Positions 16,522 to 25,574 of a DNA stretch of 34,725 nt are shown piece after piece (the stretch's first letter is position 1; the number at the start of each line of letters is the position of its first letter). The notes below the pieces were generated by a model. It had not been told where the DNA came from. It was given only the letters and a program-made list of their open reading frames with translations, and did no database searches. The translations under genes and the position numbers were made by a program. Origin of the DNA: Pirellulales bacterium (GTDB taxonomy: Bacteria > Planctomycetota > Planctomycetia > Pirellulales > Thermoguttaceae); contig JAFGRD010000155.1 of the NCBI GenBank assembly GCA_016935315.1, positions 1-34,725 of the forward strand. The letters are read 5' to 3'.

Positions 16522-18069
16522 ATGCGCCACGTTGACTGGGACCGCCGCAGATTCCTCAAGACCGCCGGACTCGGTTCCGCCGCCCTGGCTCTTTCGGGAC
16601 AACCGATGGTGAGAGGTGACGCCGGCATCGAGAACCGGAGCCTCCTGACGGTCGACCCGAGGCCCAAGTTCGAACTGTCGCCCTACCTTTACATGCAGTT
16701 CATGGAGCCGCTCGGGACGACTGACACCTCGGTTGACGCGGCTTGGAACTTCACGGCCGATCGCTGGCGGGAAGACGTGGTCGAGATCACGCAGGAACTC
16801 GCCCCCACGCTCATCCGCTGGGGAGGTTGCTTCTGTTCCTACTATCGCTGGAAGGAGGGCGTCGGCCCCAGGGAACAGCGAAGACCGATGCTCAACCTGC
16901 TCTGGGGTGGAATCTACAACAATCAGGTTGGAACGCACGAGTTTCTCGATTTCTGTCGTCGCGTCGGAGCGGAGGGGCTGATCGTCGTGAACTTCGAGTC
17001 CGACGGCCGCAAATCTTGGGCCATCTCGCCGAAAGGAGATCTCCGCTCGGGCAATGCCCAAGAGGCGGCGGAGTGGGTGGACTACTGCAACAACCCCGCC
17101 AACGCGATGCGCCTTGAACATGGCGTCAGGCAACCCTACGGCGTCAAACTCTGGCAAATCGGAAACGAAACGTCCTACGACCCGAACGCCTTCGACGTGG
17201 AAACCGCCGCAAAGAAGACACTCGAGTTCGCCCGGGCGATGCGGAAAGCGGATCCGCAGATCAAGATCATCGGCTGGGGTGACAGCGGCTGGGCCGAACG
17301 CATGGCGGAAATCGCCGGGGAGGAACTCCAATACCTGGCTTTCCACAACGGCCTGCGAGCGGGTGGAGAGGGCTCGCCGTTGCAGGGGATCGAATACCGT
17401 CGCGATCCCGCCAAGACCTGGCACTACCTGATGAAGGCCTGCGAGGCCCAGGAACAACGAATCCGCGACGTGCGGGGACAGATTGCCCGATTCGACATTC
17501 CCTTGGCCATGACGGAATGCCATTTCATTCTCTCCGGGCGTAACCGTTGCGAGGTGCTGTCCAGCTGGGCGGCAGGCGTGGCCAATGCCCGCACGCTGAA
17601 CGTTCACGAAAGACATGGGGACGTGCTCAAGATCGCGACGCTGGCCGATTTCTGCGGCACGCGATGGCAAAACAACGCCGTCATGATTCCCGTCCCCCAC
17701 GGACGATCGTTCATGATGCCCGTGGCCATGGTGATGAGCCTCTATCGAAAGCACGTGGGAAACAACGCGGTGACGGTCCTCGACACTCCCGACGACCTCG
17801 ACGTAACGGCCAGCCGCACCGGGGATCGCGTCTTCCTCCACGTAGTCAACACGAACCGCACTCGATCGGTGAACGCCGCGTTTCGCATCCAGGGTGCAGA
17901 CATTACGACGGGACGCGTGTACTGGTACGACCTGGACCCGGAGTTGGAGGTCTTTCAGTATCGTCCGGAGCACACGTTTCCCCGAGAAAGCCCACTGAAC
18001 GATCACCTGGCCTGGACCTTTCCTGCGGCTTCCGTTTCGGCGGTTGAGTTGTCCCTGCAGCCGGCGTAG
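16522..18069 (+). CDS. Tat-exported GH51-like alpha-L-arabinofuranosidase
   Basis: 515 residues from ATG 16522; the frame is open further upstream, but this start gives a twin-arginine signal peptide (DRRRFLKTAGLGSAALALSG). The body resembles family GH51: RWGGCFCSYYRWKEGVGPRE (about residue 98 on) corresponds to the family's RWPGG-x-F-x-x-x-Y-x-W block. LWQIGNETSYD carries the probable acid/base Glu216 and PLAMTECHF the probable nucleophile Glu332. It likely releases arabinose or a related sugar from polysaccharide side chains. Sequence is divergent from classic GH51 (RWGG rather than RWPGG), so another clan GH-A family is possible. It sits between the esterase and the M23 gene. Confidence 0.75.
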   Translation: MRHVDWDRRRFLKTAGLGSAALALSGQPMVRGDAGIENRSLLTVDPRPKFELSPYLYMQFMEPLGTTDTSVDAAWNFTADRWREDVVEITQELAPTLIRWGGCFCSYYRWKEGVGPREQRRPMLNLLWGGIYNNQVGTHEFLDFCRRVGAEGLIVVNFESDGRKSWAISPKGDLRSGNAQEAAEWVDYCNNPANAMRLEHGVRQPYGVKLWQIGNETSYDPNAFDVETAAKKTLEFARAMRKADPQIKIIGWGDSGWAERMAEIAGEELQYLAFHNGLRAGGEGSPLQGIEYRRDPAKTWHYLMKACEAQEQRIRDVRGQIARFDIPLAMTECHFILSGRNRCEVLSSWAAGVANARTLNVHERHGDVLKIATLADFCGTRWQNNAVMIPVPHGRSFMMPVAMVMSLYRKHVGNNAVTVLDTPDDLDVTASRTGDRVFLHVVNTNRTRSVNAAFRIQGADITTGRVYWYDLDPELEVFQYRPEHTFPRESPLNDHLAWTFPAASVSAVELSLQPA

Positions 18070-18111
18070 GATAGGACTGTCCAGACCATCGAAGTATCGA
18101 CGGAGGATGCC

Positions 18112-19938
18112 ATGACGACGATTCGTATCAAAGCCTTGCTGCTCACCTTGGCCCTGTTGACCGCGGGATCACCGATCGCAAACGCCGGCGAATCGTCGTT
18201 GCCGCGGAAGGCGGACCCAACCGCACTGCAGGATTCGGAAGGGAAGGAGGAGCCCGGGATCGACAGGAAACTGTTGGCCGGCAAGCGATTCAAGTTCTAT
18301 TGGAGGTCCCGGGACGGGGGTGCGCTGAATGGCATTGCCACGCTGGATGCGCAGGGCACGATCCGCGGGATCGACAGTCCCAACGAATCAACGTGGCTTC
18401 TGGATGACGCCGGGCGGCTCCTGTTCAAGCACGCGGATGGCCGAGTCTCCACGCGGTACGACGAAGTCCGCATGCAGGACGGGCGACTCTGTTTCGAGGG
18501 GCCCTTCCTGTTCCGAGACGGCATCGTCCATCTCCTCATCGAGACGGGCGATCCGGCGGGCCGGCAGAAGCACGAAATTCGACCGCAGCAGGCCGATACG
18601 ATCCGATACTCGAAGCAACGTTTCGTCTACCTGGATCTCGACGAAGTCCACGTGTTTCGGCTCCAGGACGGGACGACGCGGACGATTCGACTCGTTTCGG
18701 TCAAGGAGGTCAAAGACAGCGTCATCGGGCTGGTACGTCGAGCTGAGGTCGTGGTCGAGATCGAGGGCGAGCCGCTGACGCTCGTGTGTGCCCCTTACGT
18801 CATGCCCACGGAGGTGGCGGGACTGCGAATCCAGGCCGACACGACGTCTGCCTGGCTGGAGATTCCGAAGCGGGTGCAGTTCTCCCTGTGGGACGCCTCG
18901 GACCCGATCGTGGATACGGACGTTTTCTGCTTCCCGCTGCCTGACTATCTTCTGTTCTCCCACGGCACGCAGGCCTACAACGAGCCTGTCCATCTGGGCC
19001 ACCGAGACGGGGACCCCGTGGGACAGTGTTTCTATCACAACTACGGCGTCGATCTTGCCGGCTACGAAGGACGGCAGAAGGTCGTAAGCTGCATTGATGG
19101 CGTGGTCGTCCAGGCAGCGGCCCAAACGGGCACCTTGGCGATTCAGGACGATCGCGGCTTCATCCTCGTGTACGGCCATCTGGACTCGATCCTTTCCGAG
19201 CTCAGGCAGGGGACTCAGGTTGAGCGCGGGCAATGGGTCGGGATGCTCGGCAAGCGGGGTGGCTCAGGTAATTTCGCCCATCTGCACGTCGGATCTTACC
19301 TGTCCGAGTCGGCCATGCTCGCAGACGGGATGAACCGTAACCTCAACCTATACCCCTGGCTGGTCGCGGCGCATGCCCGGGTCTCCGGCACGAAGTTGCG
19401 AGCCGTGGCGCGTCCCCATCACACCGTTCGGACCGGGGAAGTGGTGGAATTCGACGGGACGAATTCCATAGCCGGGGAATCGAGCATCACTTCCCACCGA
19501 TGGGAGTTTCACGACGGAACACACGTGGACGGCCCTAAGGCGAAGAAGGTCTACGAGAAACCGGGGTGTTACATGGCCACTCTGCGGGTCCACGACGAGC
19601 AAGGTTCTACCGACGTGGATTTCTGCAAGGTGAAGGTCTTCTCCGATCCCGACCTCGAGGACGTCATCCCCATCCTTTGTGTCACCTACAAGCCTGCGGG
19701 GATTGTCCGCGTGGGCCAACCGGTCAGCTTCCGCATTTGGCCGCAGGGCGGCGGAGCCGAAGCCATTGAAGTGGATTTTGGCGACGAGGACTCTTACCGG
19801 GAATATCGGCCCTACTCGGCGATCACGCATGCGTTCAGCAGGCCCGGGATCCACGTTGTCACGGTCTCGGCCACCGCGGGCGGATTGCCCACAACCCAGA
19901 AGGTCAAGGTCGTGGTGCAACGTGCGGGCGCGCCATGA
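18112..19938 (+). CDS. Secreted M23-like peptidase with PKD-type domains
   Basis: 608 residues, ATG preceded by GGAGGA. A Sec signal peptide covers about residues 1-25. A central LytM/M23 domain has YHNYGVDLAG (H309, D314), YGHLD (H356) and FAHLHV (H390, H392), the zinc and catalytic set, though the first motif has one residue more than the usual H-x-G-x-D. The C-terminal part contains a PKD/Ig-like domain (VVEFDGTNSIAGESSITSHR on) and a second one (AEAIEVDFGDEDSYREYRPY, FSRPGIHVVTVSA). Family members cut Gly-containing peptide bonds or peptidoglycan cross-links, or are inactive scaffold proteins. The N-terminal 250 residues are not recognised. The stop overlaps an upstream ATG of the sulfatase frame. 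Confidence 0.8.
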   Translation: MTTIRIKALLLTLALLTAGSPIANAGESSLPRKADPTALQDSEGKEEPGIDRKLLAGKRFKFYWRSRDGGALNGIATLDAQGTIRGIDSPNESTWLLDDAGRLLFKHADGRVSTRYDEVRMQDGRLCFEGPFLFRDGIVHLLIETGDPAGRQKHEIRPQQADTIRYSKQRFVYLDLDEVHVFRLQDGTTRTIRLVSVKEVKDSVIGLVRRAEVVVEIEGEPLTLVCAPYVMPTEVAGLRIQADTTSAWLEIPKRVQFSLWDASDPIVDTDVFCFPLPDYLLFSHGTQAYNEPVHLGHRDGDPVGQCFYHNYGVDLAGYEGRQKVVSCIDGVVVQAAAQTGTLAIQDDRGFILVYGHLDSILSELRQGTQVERGQWVGMLGKRGGSGNFAHLHVGSYLSESAMLADGMNRNLNLYPWLVAAHARVSGTKLRAVARPHHTVRTGEVVEFDGTNSIAGESSITSHRWEFHDGTHVDGPKAKKVYEKPGCYMATLRVHDEQGSTDVDFCKVKVFSDPDLEDVIPILCVTYKPAGIVRVGQPVSFRIWPQGGGAEAIEVDFGDEDSYREYRPYSAITHAFSRPGIHVVTVSATAGGLPTTQKVKVVVQRAGAP

Positions 19939-20168
19939 TTCGGGTCCTTCCACCGCCCGTCTACAACTCCCGACAGTACCGATCGAAACCTCGTTTGGTG
20001 TCGCAGCATTCGTTCCTGAAACCGATTCCATCTTGTGGCCCAAGGACTCGTGAAAGAACCAGGAAACTCACAGGCATCCTCAGTCCGCATGTGATGAAAG
20101 AGCAAGGCCGCTGCGCGTCCTTGCACTTGCATGTATGTCCAACTTGTTCCTTTACGAGTCCTAATCTC

Positions 20169-21797
20169 ATGATACGCATCTTCCTGGCAAAGTTGATGCT
20201 GTGTTCGACCTTCGTCGTCTCGGGTGCCGTCGATGCCGCGAGCACAGACAGGCTTCAGCGCCCCGCCGAGTCTGTCGAGAATCCACGGCCACAAGGAAAA
20301 GAAAGCCCTGCTAATACAACGGCTGAGAAACAGACGCCCAACGCCGATCCATCGGACGAAGGCATCCCACGTCCGCCGAACGTCGTGCTGATCATGACGG
20401 ACAATCAGGGAGCGTGGACGCTGGGCTGCTACGGGAACCGCGACATCCACACGCCCCACATCGACCGCTTGGCGGGCGAAGGCACTCTGTTCACGCAGTG
20501 CTACGCCAACAACGCCGTCTGCTCGCCGACGCGTGCATCCTTCTTGACCGGCCTGATGCCGTGCCAGCACGGCGTCCACACCTACCTTCGTGCCGGCGGT
20601 GCGCAGACGGGTCCCAAGGCCTACAACACGCTCCGCGAGTTCGACACACTGCCTTCTCTGCTGGCCGAGGCCGGATACGTATGCGGGCTTTCCGGCAAAT
20701 GGCATCTCGGCGGGAATCTGAGTCCCCAAGAGGGTTTCTCGTTCTGGATCACCAAGCCGCACGGCCATAGCGAAGGTTTCTACGATCAGCGGGTCATCGA
20801 GGACGGCCAGATCCGCACCGAGAAACAGTACCTGACCGACCTCTGGACCGACCGAGGCGTTGAGTTCATCAAGGCCAATCGCGATCGCCCGTTCTTTCTC
20901 TTCCTGGCATACAACGGGCCCTACGGACTGGGTAGCGCGACGCACGAGCCGATCCGCAATCGTCATCAACGGACCTATGCCGACGCCACGCTGCCGTCAT
21001 TTCCGCGAACCAAGCCGCATCCCTGGAATCACGATTTTGCCGATCGCATCGGCGAGCTCCGCTCGATCCGCAAGTACGCCGCCGAAGTGAGTGGCATCGA
21101 CGACGGCGTGGGCCGGGTGATGGCAACACTCATAGAGCTTCGACTAGACGAAAACACGCTCGTCGTCTTCACTGCCGATCAGGGCATGGCGGGGGGCCAT
21201 AGCGGGTTCTGGGGTATGGGCGACCATACGCGCCCGCTGACCGCGTTCGATTGGACCACGCACGTTGCGTTGATCTTCCGTTGGCCTGGGCATATACTCG
21301 GAGGCAAGCGATCCGACTTGCTGGTGAGCCACGTCGATTTCCTCCCGACCATCGTCGACTACCTGAACCTGAAGCGTAACGATCAAGATCCACCGCAAAG
21401 CCCGGGCCACAGCTACGCGCCGATTCTCCGTGGTCAGAACGTCTCCAACTGGTGTAACGCCGTGTACTACGAATTCGAGAACGTGCGTGCCATCCGCACC
21501 CGGCGATGGAAGTACATCGAGCGCTTCAGGCAAGAGCCCAACGAGTTGTACGATCTGCGAGCCGATCCCGGCGAATTGCTCAATCTGATCGAGGATTCCG
21601 ATCACGCCGGCACGCGGAAGGAGCTCGCCCGGCGCATGCACGCTTGGTTCGCACGGGTCGCCGACCCGAAGTGGGATCTCTGGAAGGGTGGCACGTCGAA
21701 GACAGGGTTGATCATGCAGAGGCTGTTTGCCCGCCCCGGGCCGGTGTTTCCGTCGCGGGCCGGCGGGCAGTTCTTGCCGGCCGAGGAAGGTCGGTGA
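20169..21797 (+). CDS. Secreted type I (formylglycine) sulfatase
   Basis: 542 residues. The frame opens at 19935, but ATG at 20169 is chosen because it gives a Sec signal peptide (MIRIFLAKLMLCSTFVVSGA). Metal-binding LIMTDNQG (D78, N79) is followed by the sulfatase signature CSPTR with Cys118, the residue converted to formylglycine, then LSGKWHLGG and VVFTADQGMAGGHSG. These are hallmarks of the alkaline-phosphatase-superfamily sulfatases expanded in planctomycetes. It would remove sulfate esters from a polysaccharide outside the cytoplasm. The second metal position reads TDNQ rather than TDDQ, a common variant. An anaerobic or FGE-type maturase must exist elsewhere. Substrate unknown. Confidence 0.9.
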   Translation: MIRIFLAKLMLCSTFVVSGAVDAASTDRLQRPAESVENPRPQGKESPANTTAEKQTPNADPSDEGIPRPPNVVLIMTDNQGAWTLGCYGNRDIHTPHIDRLAGEGTLFTQCYANNAVCSPTRASFLTGLMPCQHGVHTYLRAGGAQTGPKAYNTLREFDTLPSLLAEAGYVCGLSGKWHLGGNLSPQEGFSFWITKPHGHSEGFYDQRVIEDGQIRTEKQYLTDLWTDRGVEFIKANRDRPFFLFLAYNGPYGLGSATHEPIRNRHQRTYADATLPSFPRTKPHPWNHDFADRIGELRSIRKYAAEVSGIDDGVGRVMATLIELRLDENTLVVFTADQGMAGGHSGFWGMGDHTRPLTAFDWTTHVALIFRWPGHILGGKRSDLLVSHVDFLPTIVDYLNLKRNDQDPPQSPGHSYAPILRGQNVSNWCNAVYYEFENVRAIRTRRWKYIERFRQEPNELYDLRADPGELLNLIEDSDHAGTRKELARRMHAWFARVADPKWDLWKGGTSKTGLIMQRLFARPGPVFPSRAGGQFLPAEEGR

Positions 21798-21944
21798 TGT
21801 CCACGCAGGATGCGCAGTCGCGTTTGTCGAACGGGAGGACCCAGGCGCCCTATCGCGGGGGTGATTCGTGTGCCAACATGATCACGCCCATGATGCCGCC
21901 TCTCCCGCTGGTAGTCGTGTTCCATTGCAGAAGGAGTGTGTTTG

Positions 21945-24900
21945 ATGCGAGTTTGCCAAGCCACACGGATCGCCACAATGTTGATCGGGGGCGTGCGGAC
22001 CGCATCCCTGTTGATCACCGTCGCCACGTTCGGACAGATCGCTGCGCTCCCTGCGACGGCTGCCGCACAGACCAAGCTGCTCCGCTTTCCGGATATCCGG
22101 GGGAATGAGGTCGTTTTCTGCTACGGCGGCGATCTTTGGCGAGCTTCGGCCAAGGGCGGGAAGGCCACGCGCGTAACCGCCCACCCCGGGCAGGAGCTAT
22201 TTCCCAAGTTCTCTCCGGACGGCAAATGGATTGCCTTCACCGGGCAATACGACGGGGACGAGCAGGTGTACGTCGTCTCGGCCGACGGCGGAGTTCCCAA
22301 ACAGCTCACCTACTACCCGGCGCGTGGCCCGCTGGCACCGCGGTGGGGATACGACAACCAGGTCTACGGATGGACGCCCGACGGACGCGCCGTGCTGTTC
22401 CGTTCGCTGCGCGACGCCGACGGCGGCCGTGTCTTAACGGCGCTGTATACGGTCAGTATCGAGGGCGGGTTGCCCACGAAGCTGCCCATGCCCACCAGCG
22501 GCGCCGGCGACTTCTCGCCCGACGGGAAAAAGATCGTCTACAGCCCGTTGTTTCGCGACTTCCGCACCTGGAAACGCTACCAGGGCGGTTGGGCCCAGGA
22601 TCTCTACGTCTTCGACCTGGCAAGCCTCGACGTACGGAAGATCGCTCCCAGCAAGCGCACCGAACGCGATCCCATGTGGATCGGCGGGGCCATCTATTTC
22701 ACCTCCGATCGCGGCGGCACGCTCGATCTCTACATGTACGATCCGACCTTGGATCGGGTAACGCAACTGACGCATCACAAGCCCTGGGACGTCCGCTGGG
22801 CCAGTTCCGACAGTCAAGGACAAATCGTCTATGAGCTCGACGGAGAGTTGCACGTTTATCGCGTCAAGAGCGAGAAGGACCGCAGGATCGCGATCACCGT
22901 CGGGCACGACGGCCTGGCGATGCGGCCATCGCGATTCTCGGCGGAGAAGGACATCGAGGGTTTCCAACTCAGTCCCAAGGGCGAGCGGGCTCTGTTCGTC
23001 GCTCGTGGCGACGTCTTTACCGCGCCCATCGAGAAGGGCCCCACCCGTAATCTCACCAACTCGTCCACCGCCCACGACCGGCACGCACGCTGGTCGCCCG
23101 ACGGGGCCAAAATCGCCTTCATCTCCGACGCCACCGGTGAGGACCAGATCTACCTGATCGACCAGGACGGACTGGGCAAGCCGGACCAGTTGACCGAGCA
23201 ATTTGAAGGCATGCTCTATGCGCCCGAGTGGTCTCCCGACGGCCGGCGTCTGGCGTTCTCAGACAAGGAGGGCAAGCTGTACGTGCTCACCATCGAAGAC
23301 GGCAGTGTGGTCGAAGTGGCCGATGAGAAGCGCGGCCTCCTGCTGGACTACGCGTGGTCGCCCCATGGCGGCCACCTCGCATTCTCGTTGCGCGACGCGT
23401 CGCGGTTCAGCTCGCTCTACATCTGGAGCCTGGAGCAGGCTGAACTCCGGCGAATCACCGGCCCTTACGCCGACGAGTCCCATCCCGTGTGGGATCCGGA
23501 AGGCAATTACCTCTTCTTCCTGGCGTCCCGCGAGTTTGCGCCACAGATGAGTTCCGTGGAGTGGAACTACGCGGGCAATCGTCAAGTGGGCGTCTTTGCC
23601 CTGGCCTTGAGGAAGGACGTGGCCGATCCGTTCGCCCCGGAGAGCGACGAGGTGACGGTCGGCGAAGAGGACAAGGCGGCCAAGGACGACGAATCGGACG
23701 GGAGTGCCGAGACCGAAGAGGAGGACAGCGACCGGGAAAAGGCGAAAGACCATGCCGAAGACCCGGCGAAGGACAGGGGCGACGCCAACGAGGAGGACGC
23801 CCCAAAACACGTCGCAATCGATTTCGACGGCCTGGCCGAGCGAGTGATTCGCGTGCCGCTGGAGGCCGAGAATCGCGGCGAACTCTCGGCCGTCAAGGGA
23901 ATGCTGCTGTTTGTCGACCGGGGCGCGCGTTTCTACGGCCGAAGCAGCTACGCGAAACCGGCGCTGAAGATCTTCGATGTGAAAAAACGCAAGGTATCCA
24001 CCCTGGCCGACGATGTGGCCGGCTACGCGGTCGCACGCGACGGCTCCAAGGTCCTCCTCCGCCAGGGAAGTGCCTATCGCCTCATGGACGTCAAGCCCGA
24101 CTCCAAGGAGAAGAAGGACGTCTCGACCAAAGGTCTGATGGTCGACCGCGTGCCGATCGAGGAATGGGCCACGATCTTCGAGGAAGTCTGGCGTCGGTAT
24201 CGGGACTTCTTCTACGTGGAGAACATGCACGGCTACGACTGGAAGGCGATCGGGGAGCGTTATCGCGCTTGGTTGCCGCACGTGGCCCATCGCAGCGACC
24301 TGAACTACGTGATCGGCGAGATGATCGCCGAGCTGAATGTGGGGCACGCCTACGTCCAAGGGGGCGACTACACGATCCCCGAGCGACCCAAGGTGGCGTT
24401 GCCCGGCGCGCGCTTCGAGCTCGATCCGAAGGCCGGCCGCTACCGGATCGCCGAGATCCTGCGCGGCGAGAACGAGGAACCGAAGTATCGGGCACCGCTG
24501 CGGGAAGTCGGCGTCGACGTCTCCGAGGGTGAGTACGTCCTGGCCATCGACGGCGAAGAGCTTCGAGGCAACGACAACCCCTATCGGCTGTTGCAGCACA
24601 AGACGGACCCGGTTACCTTGACGGTCAACGGCCGGCCGGAATCCAAAGATGCTCGCGAAGTGACCTTCCGGCCGATCTTCGATGAAGAATCGCTGCTGTA
24701 CCGCGCGTGGGTCCAAGAGAACCTGGAGAAGGTCACTCAGGCAACCGGTGGCCGGGTCGGTTACCTTCACGTCCCCGACATGGGCGGCGACGGGATCTAC
24801 GAGTTCATTAAGTGGTTCTATCCCCAAATTCGCCAAGAAGGCCTCATTGTCGACGTGCGCTCCAATGGGGGCGGCAACGTCTCGCAGTGGATCATCGAGC

Positions 24901-25358
24901 GCCTGGACAGCAAGCTGCTGGGCACCCGGTTCGGCAGCACGAGCGACGACCCGGGCACGTACCCGGAAACCGTCTTCCACGGACACATGGTCTGCATCCT
25001 CAACCAGACGTCGGCCTCCGACGGCGACATCTTCCCGTACCGTTTCCGCCAAGCGGGGCTGGGACCGTTGATCGGCATGCGGTCTTGGGGCGGCGTGGTC
25101 GGGATCTCCGGGCGCGGCCCGCTCTTGGACGGCGGTCAGGTCTATGTGCCGCTCTCGGCGACCAACGGGCCGGACGGGAAGTGGATCATCGAGGGCCACG
25201 GCGTCGACCCCGACATCGAGGTCGAGAACGACCCGAAGTCGGTCATCCAAGGGCGTGATGCGCAGCTCGATCGAGCGATCGAAGAGGTCCTCGAGCGGAT
25301 GAAGAAAAACCCCAAGCGCCTGCCCGACCGGCCTGCCGACCCGGTCAAGACACGATGA
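21945..25358 (+). CDS. Tricorn-like S41 protease with beta-propeller and PDZ domain
   Basis: 1137 residues. ATG at 21945 has a clear AAGGAG 8 nt upstream. A signal peptide covers about residues 1-40 (ends ATAAA-QT). Then WD40/PD40 propeller blades (FSPDGKWIAFTGQYDGDEQVY and repeats SPDG.. to about residue 500), an acidic linker (about residues 565-625, rich in Glu/Asp/Lys), a PDZ-like part and a tail-specific protease domain. Catalytic candidates are His801 in LNVGHAYV and Ser1025 in QTSASDGD, with VRSNGGGNVS forming the oxyanion region, as in tricorn. It probably degrades peptides in the periplasm or outside. It is the last gene of the secreted cluster and ends 3 bp before the small ATTGACG/CGTCAAT repeat. 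Confidence 0.9.
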   Translation: MRVCQATRIATMLIGGVRTASLLITVATFGQIAALPATAAAQTKLLRFPDIRGNEVVFCYGGDLWRASAKGGKATRVTAHPGQELFPKFSPDGKWIAFTGQYDGDEQVYVVSADGGVPKQLTYYPARGPLAPRWGYDNQVYGWTPDGRAVLFRSLRDADGGRVLTALYTVSIEGGLPTKLPMPTSGAGDFSPDGKKIVYSPLFRDFRTWKRYQGGWAQDLYVFDLASLDVRKIAPSKRTERDPMWIGGAIYFTSDRGGTLDLYMYDPTLDRVTQLTHHKPWDVRWASSDSQGQIVYELDGELHVYRVKSEKDRRIAITVGHDGLAMRPSRFSAEKDIEGFQLSPKGERALFVARGDVFTAPIEKGPTRNLTNSSTAHDRHARWSPDGAKIAFISDATGEDQIYLIDQDGLGKPDQLTEQFEGMLYAPEWSPDGRRLAFSDKEGKLYVLTIEDGSVVEVADEKRGLLLDYAWSPHGGHLAFSLRDASRFSSLYIWSLEQAELRRITGPYADESHPVWDPEGNYLFFLASREFAPQMSSVEWNYAGNRQVGVFALALRKDVADPFAPESDEVTVGEEDKAAKDDESDGSAETEEEDSDREKAKDHAEDPAKDRGDANEEDAPKHVAIDFDGLAERVIRVPLEAENRGELSAVKGMLLFVDRGARFYGRSSYAKPALKIFDVKKRKVSTLADDVAGYAVARDGSKVLLRQGSAYRLMDVKPDSKEKKDVSTKGLMVDRVPIEEWATIFEEVWRRYRDFFYVENMHGYDWKAIGERYRAWLPHVAHRSDLNYVIGEMIAELNVGHAYVQGGDYTIPERPKVALPGARFELDPKAGRYRIAEILRGENEEPKYRAPLREVGVDVSEGEYVLAIDGEELRGNDNPYRLLQHKTDPVTLTVNGRPESKDAREVTFRPIFDEESLLYRAWVQENLEKVTQATGGRVGYLHVPDMGGDGIYEFIKWFYPQIRQEGLIVDVRSNGGGNVSQWIIERLDSKLLGTRFGSTSDDPGTYPETVFHGHMVCILNQTSASDGDIFPYRFRQAGLGPLIGMRSWGGVVGISGRGPLLDGGQVYVPLSATNGPDGKWIIEGHGVDPDIEVENDPKSVIQGRDAQLDRAIEEVLERMKKNPKRLPDRPADPVKTR

Positions 25359-25361
25359 ACT

Positions 25362-25388
25362 ATTGACGTAAATGCCCGTCCCGTCAAT
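25362..25388. repeat. Minimal palindromic element F (ATTGACG...CGTCAAT)
   Basis: The perfect 7-bp ends ATTGACG (25362-25368) and CGTCAAT (25382-25388) match the outer ends of the larger palindromic family but enclose only 13 bp. It starts 3 bp after a stop codon, as other copies do. It may be an internally deleted copy or an independent hairpin. Confidence 0.45.
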
Positions 25389-25486
25389 GGAAAACTCCCG
25401 CTGACACGAAGGGAGATGGATCGGTCGAAGCAGGGGGCATCGCGGCACCGGCGATCGTTCCTCCCGGCAAAACACGACGGCACTGC

Positions 25487-25514
25487 TTGCAGCGCGGCCG
25501 TTTCCTGCTACGAT
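25487..25514 (+). promoter_or_regulatory. Candidate promoter of the methyltransferase gene
   Basis: TTGCAG (25487-25492) and TACGAT (25509-25514) are separated by 16 bp, about 60 bp before the start at 25575. Fair match to sigma70; no experimental support. Confidence 0.4.
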
Positions 25515-25574
25515 AGGCGAAACGGACTTGCCGTCGAACCACCCCAGCGACAAGATTCACGGAGGAATGCCGCC

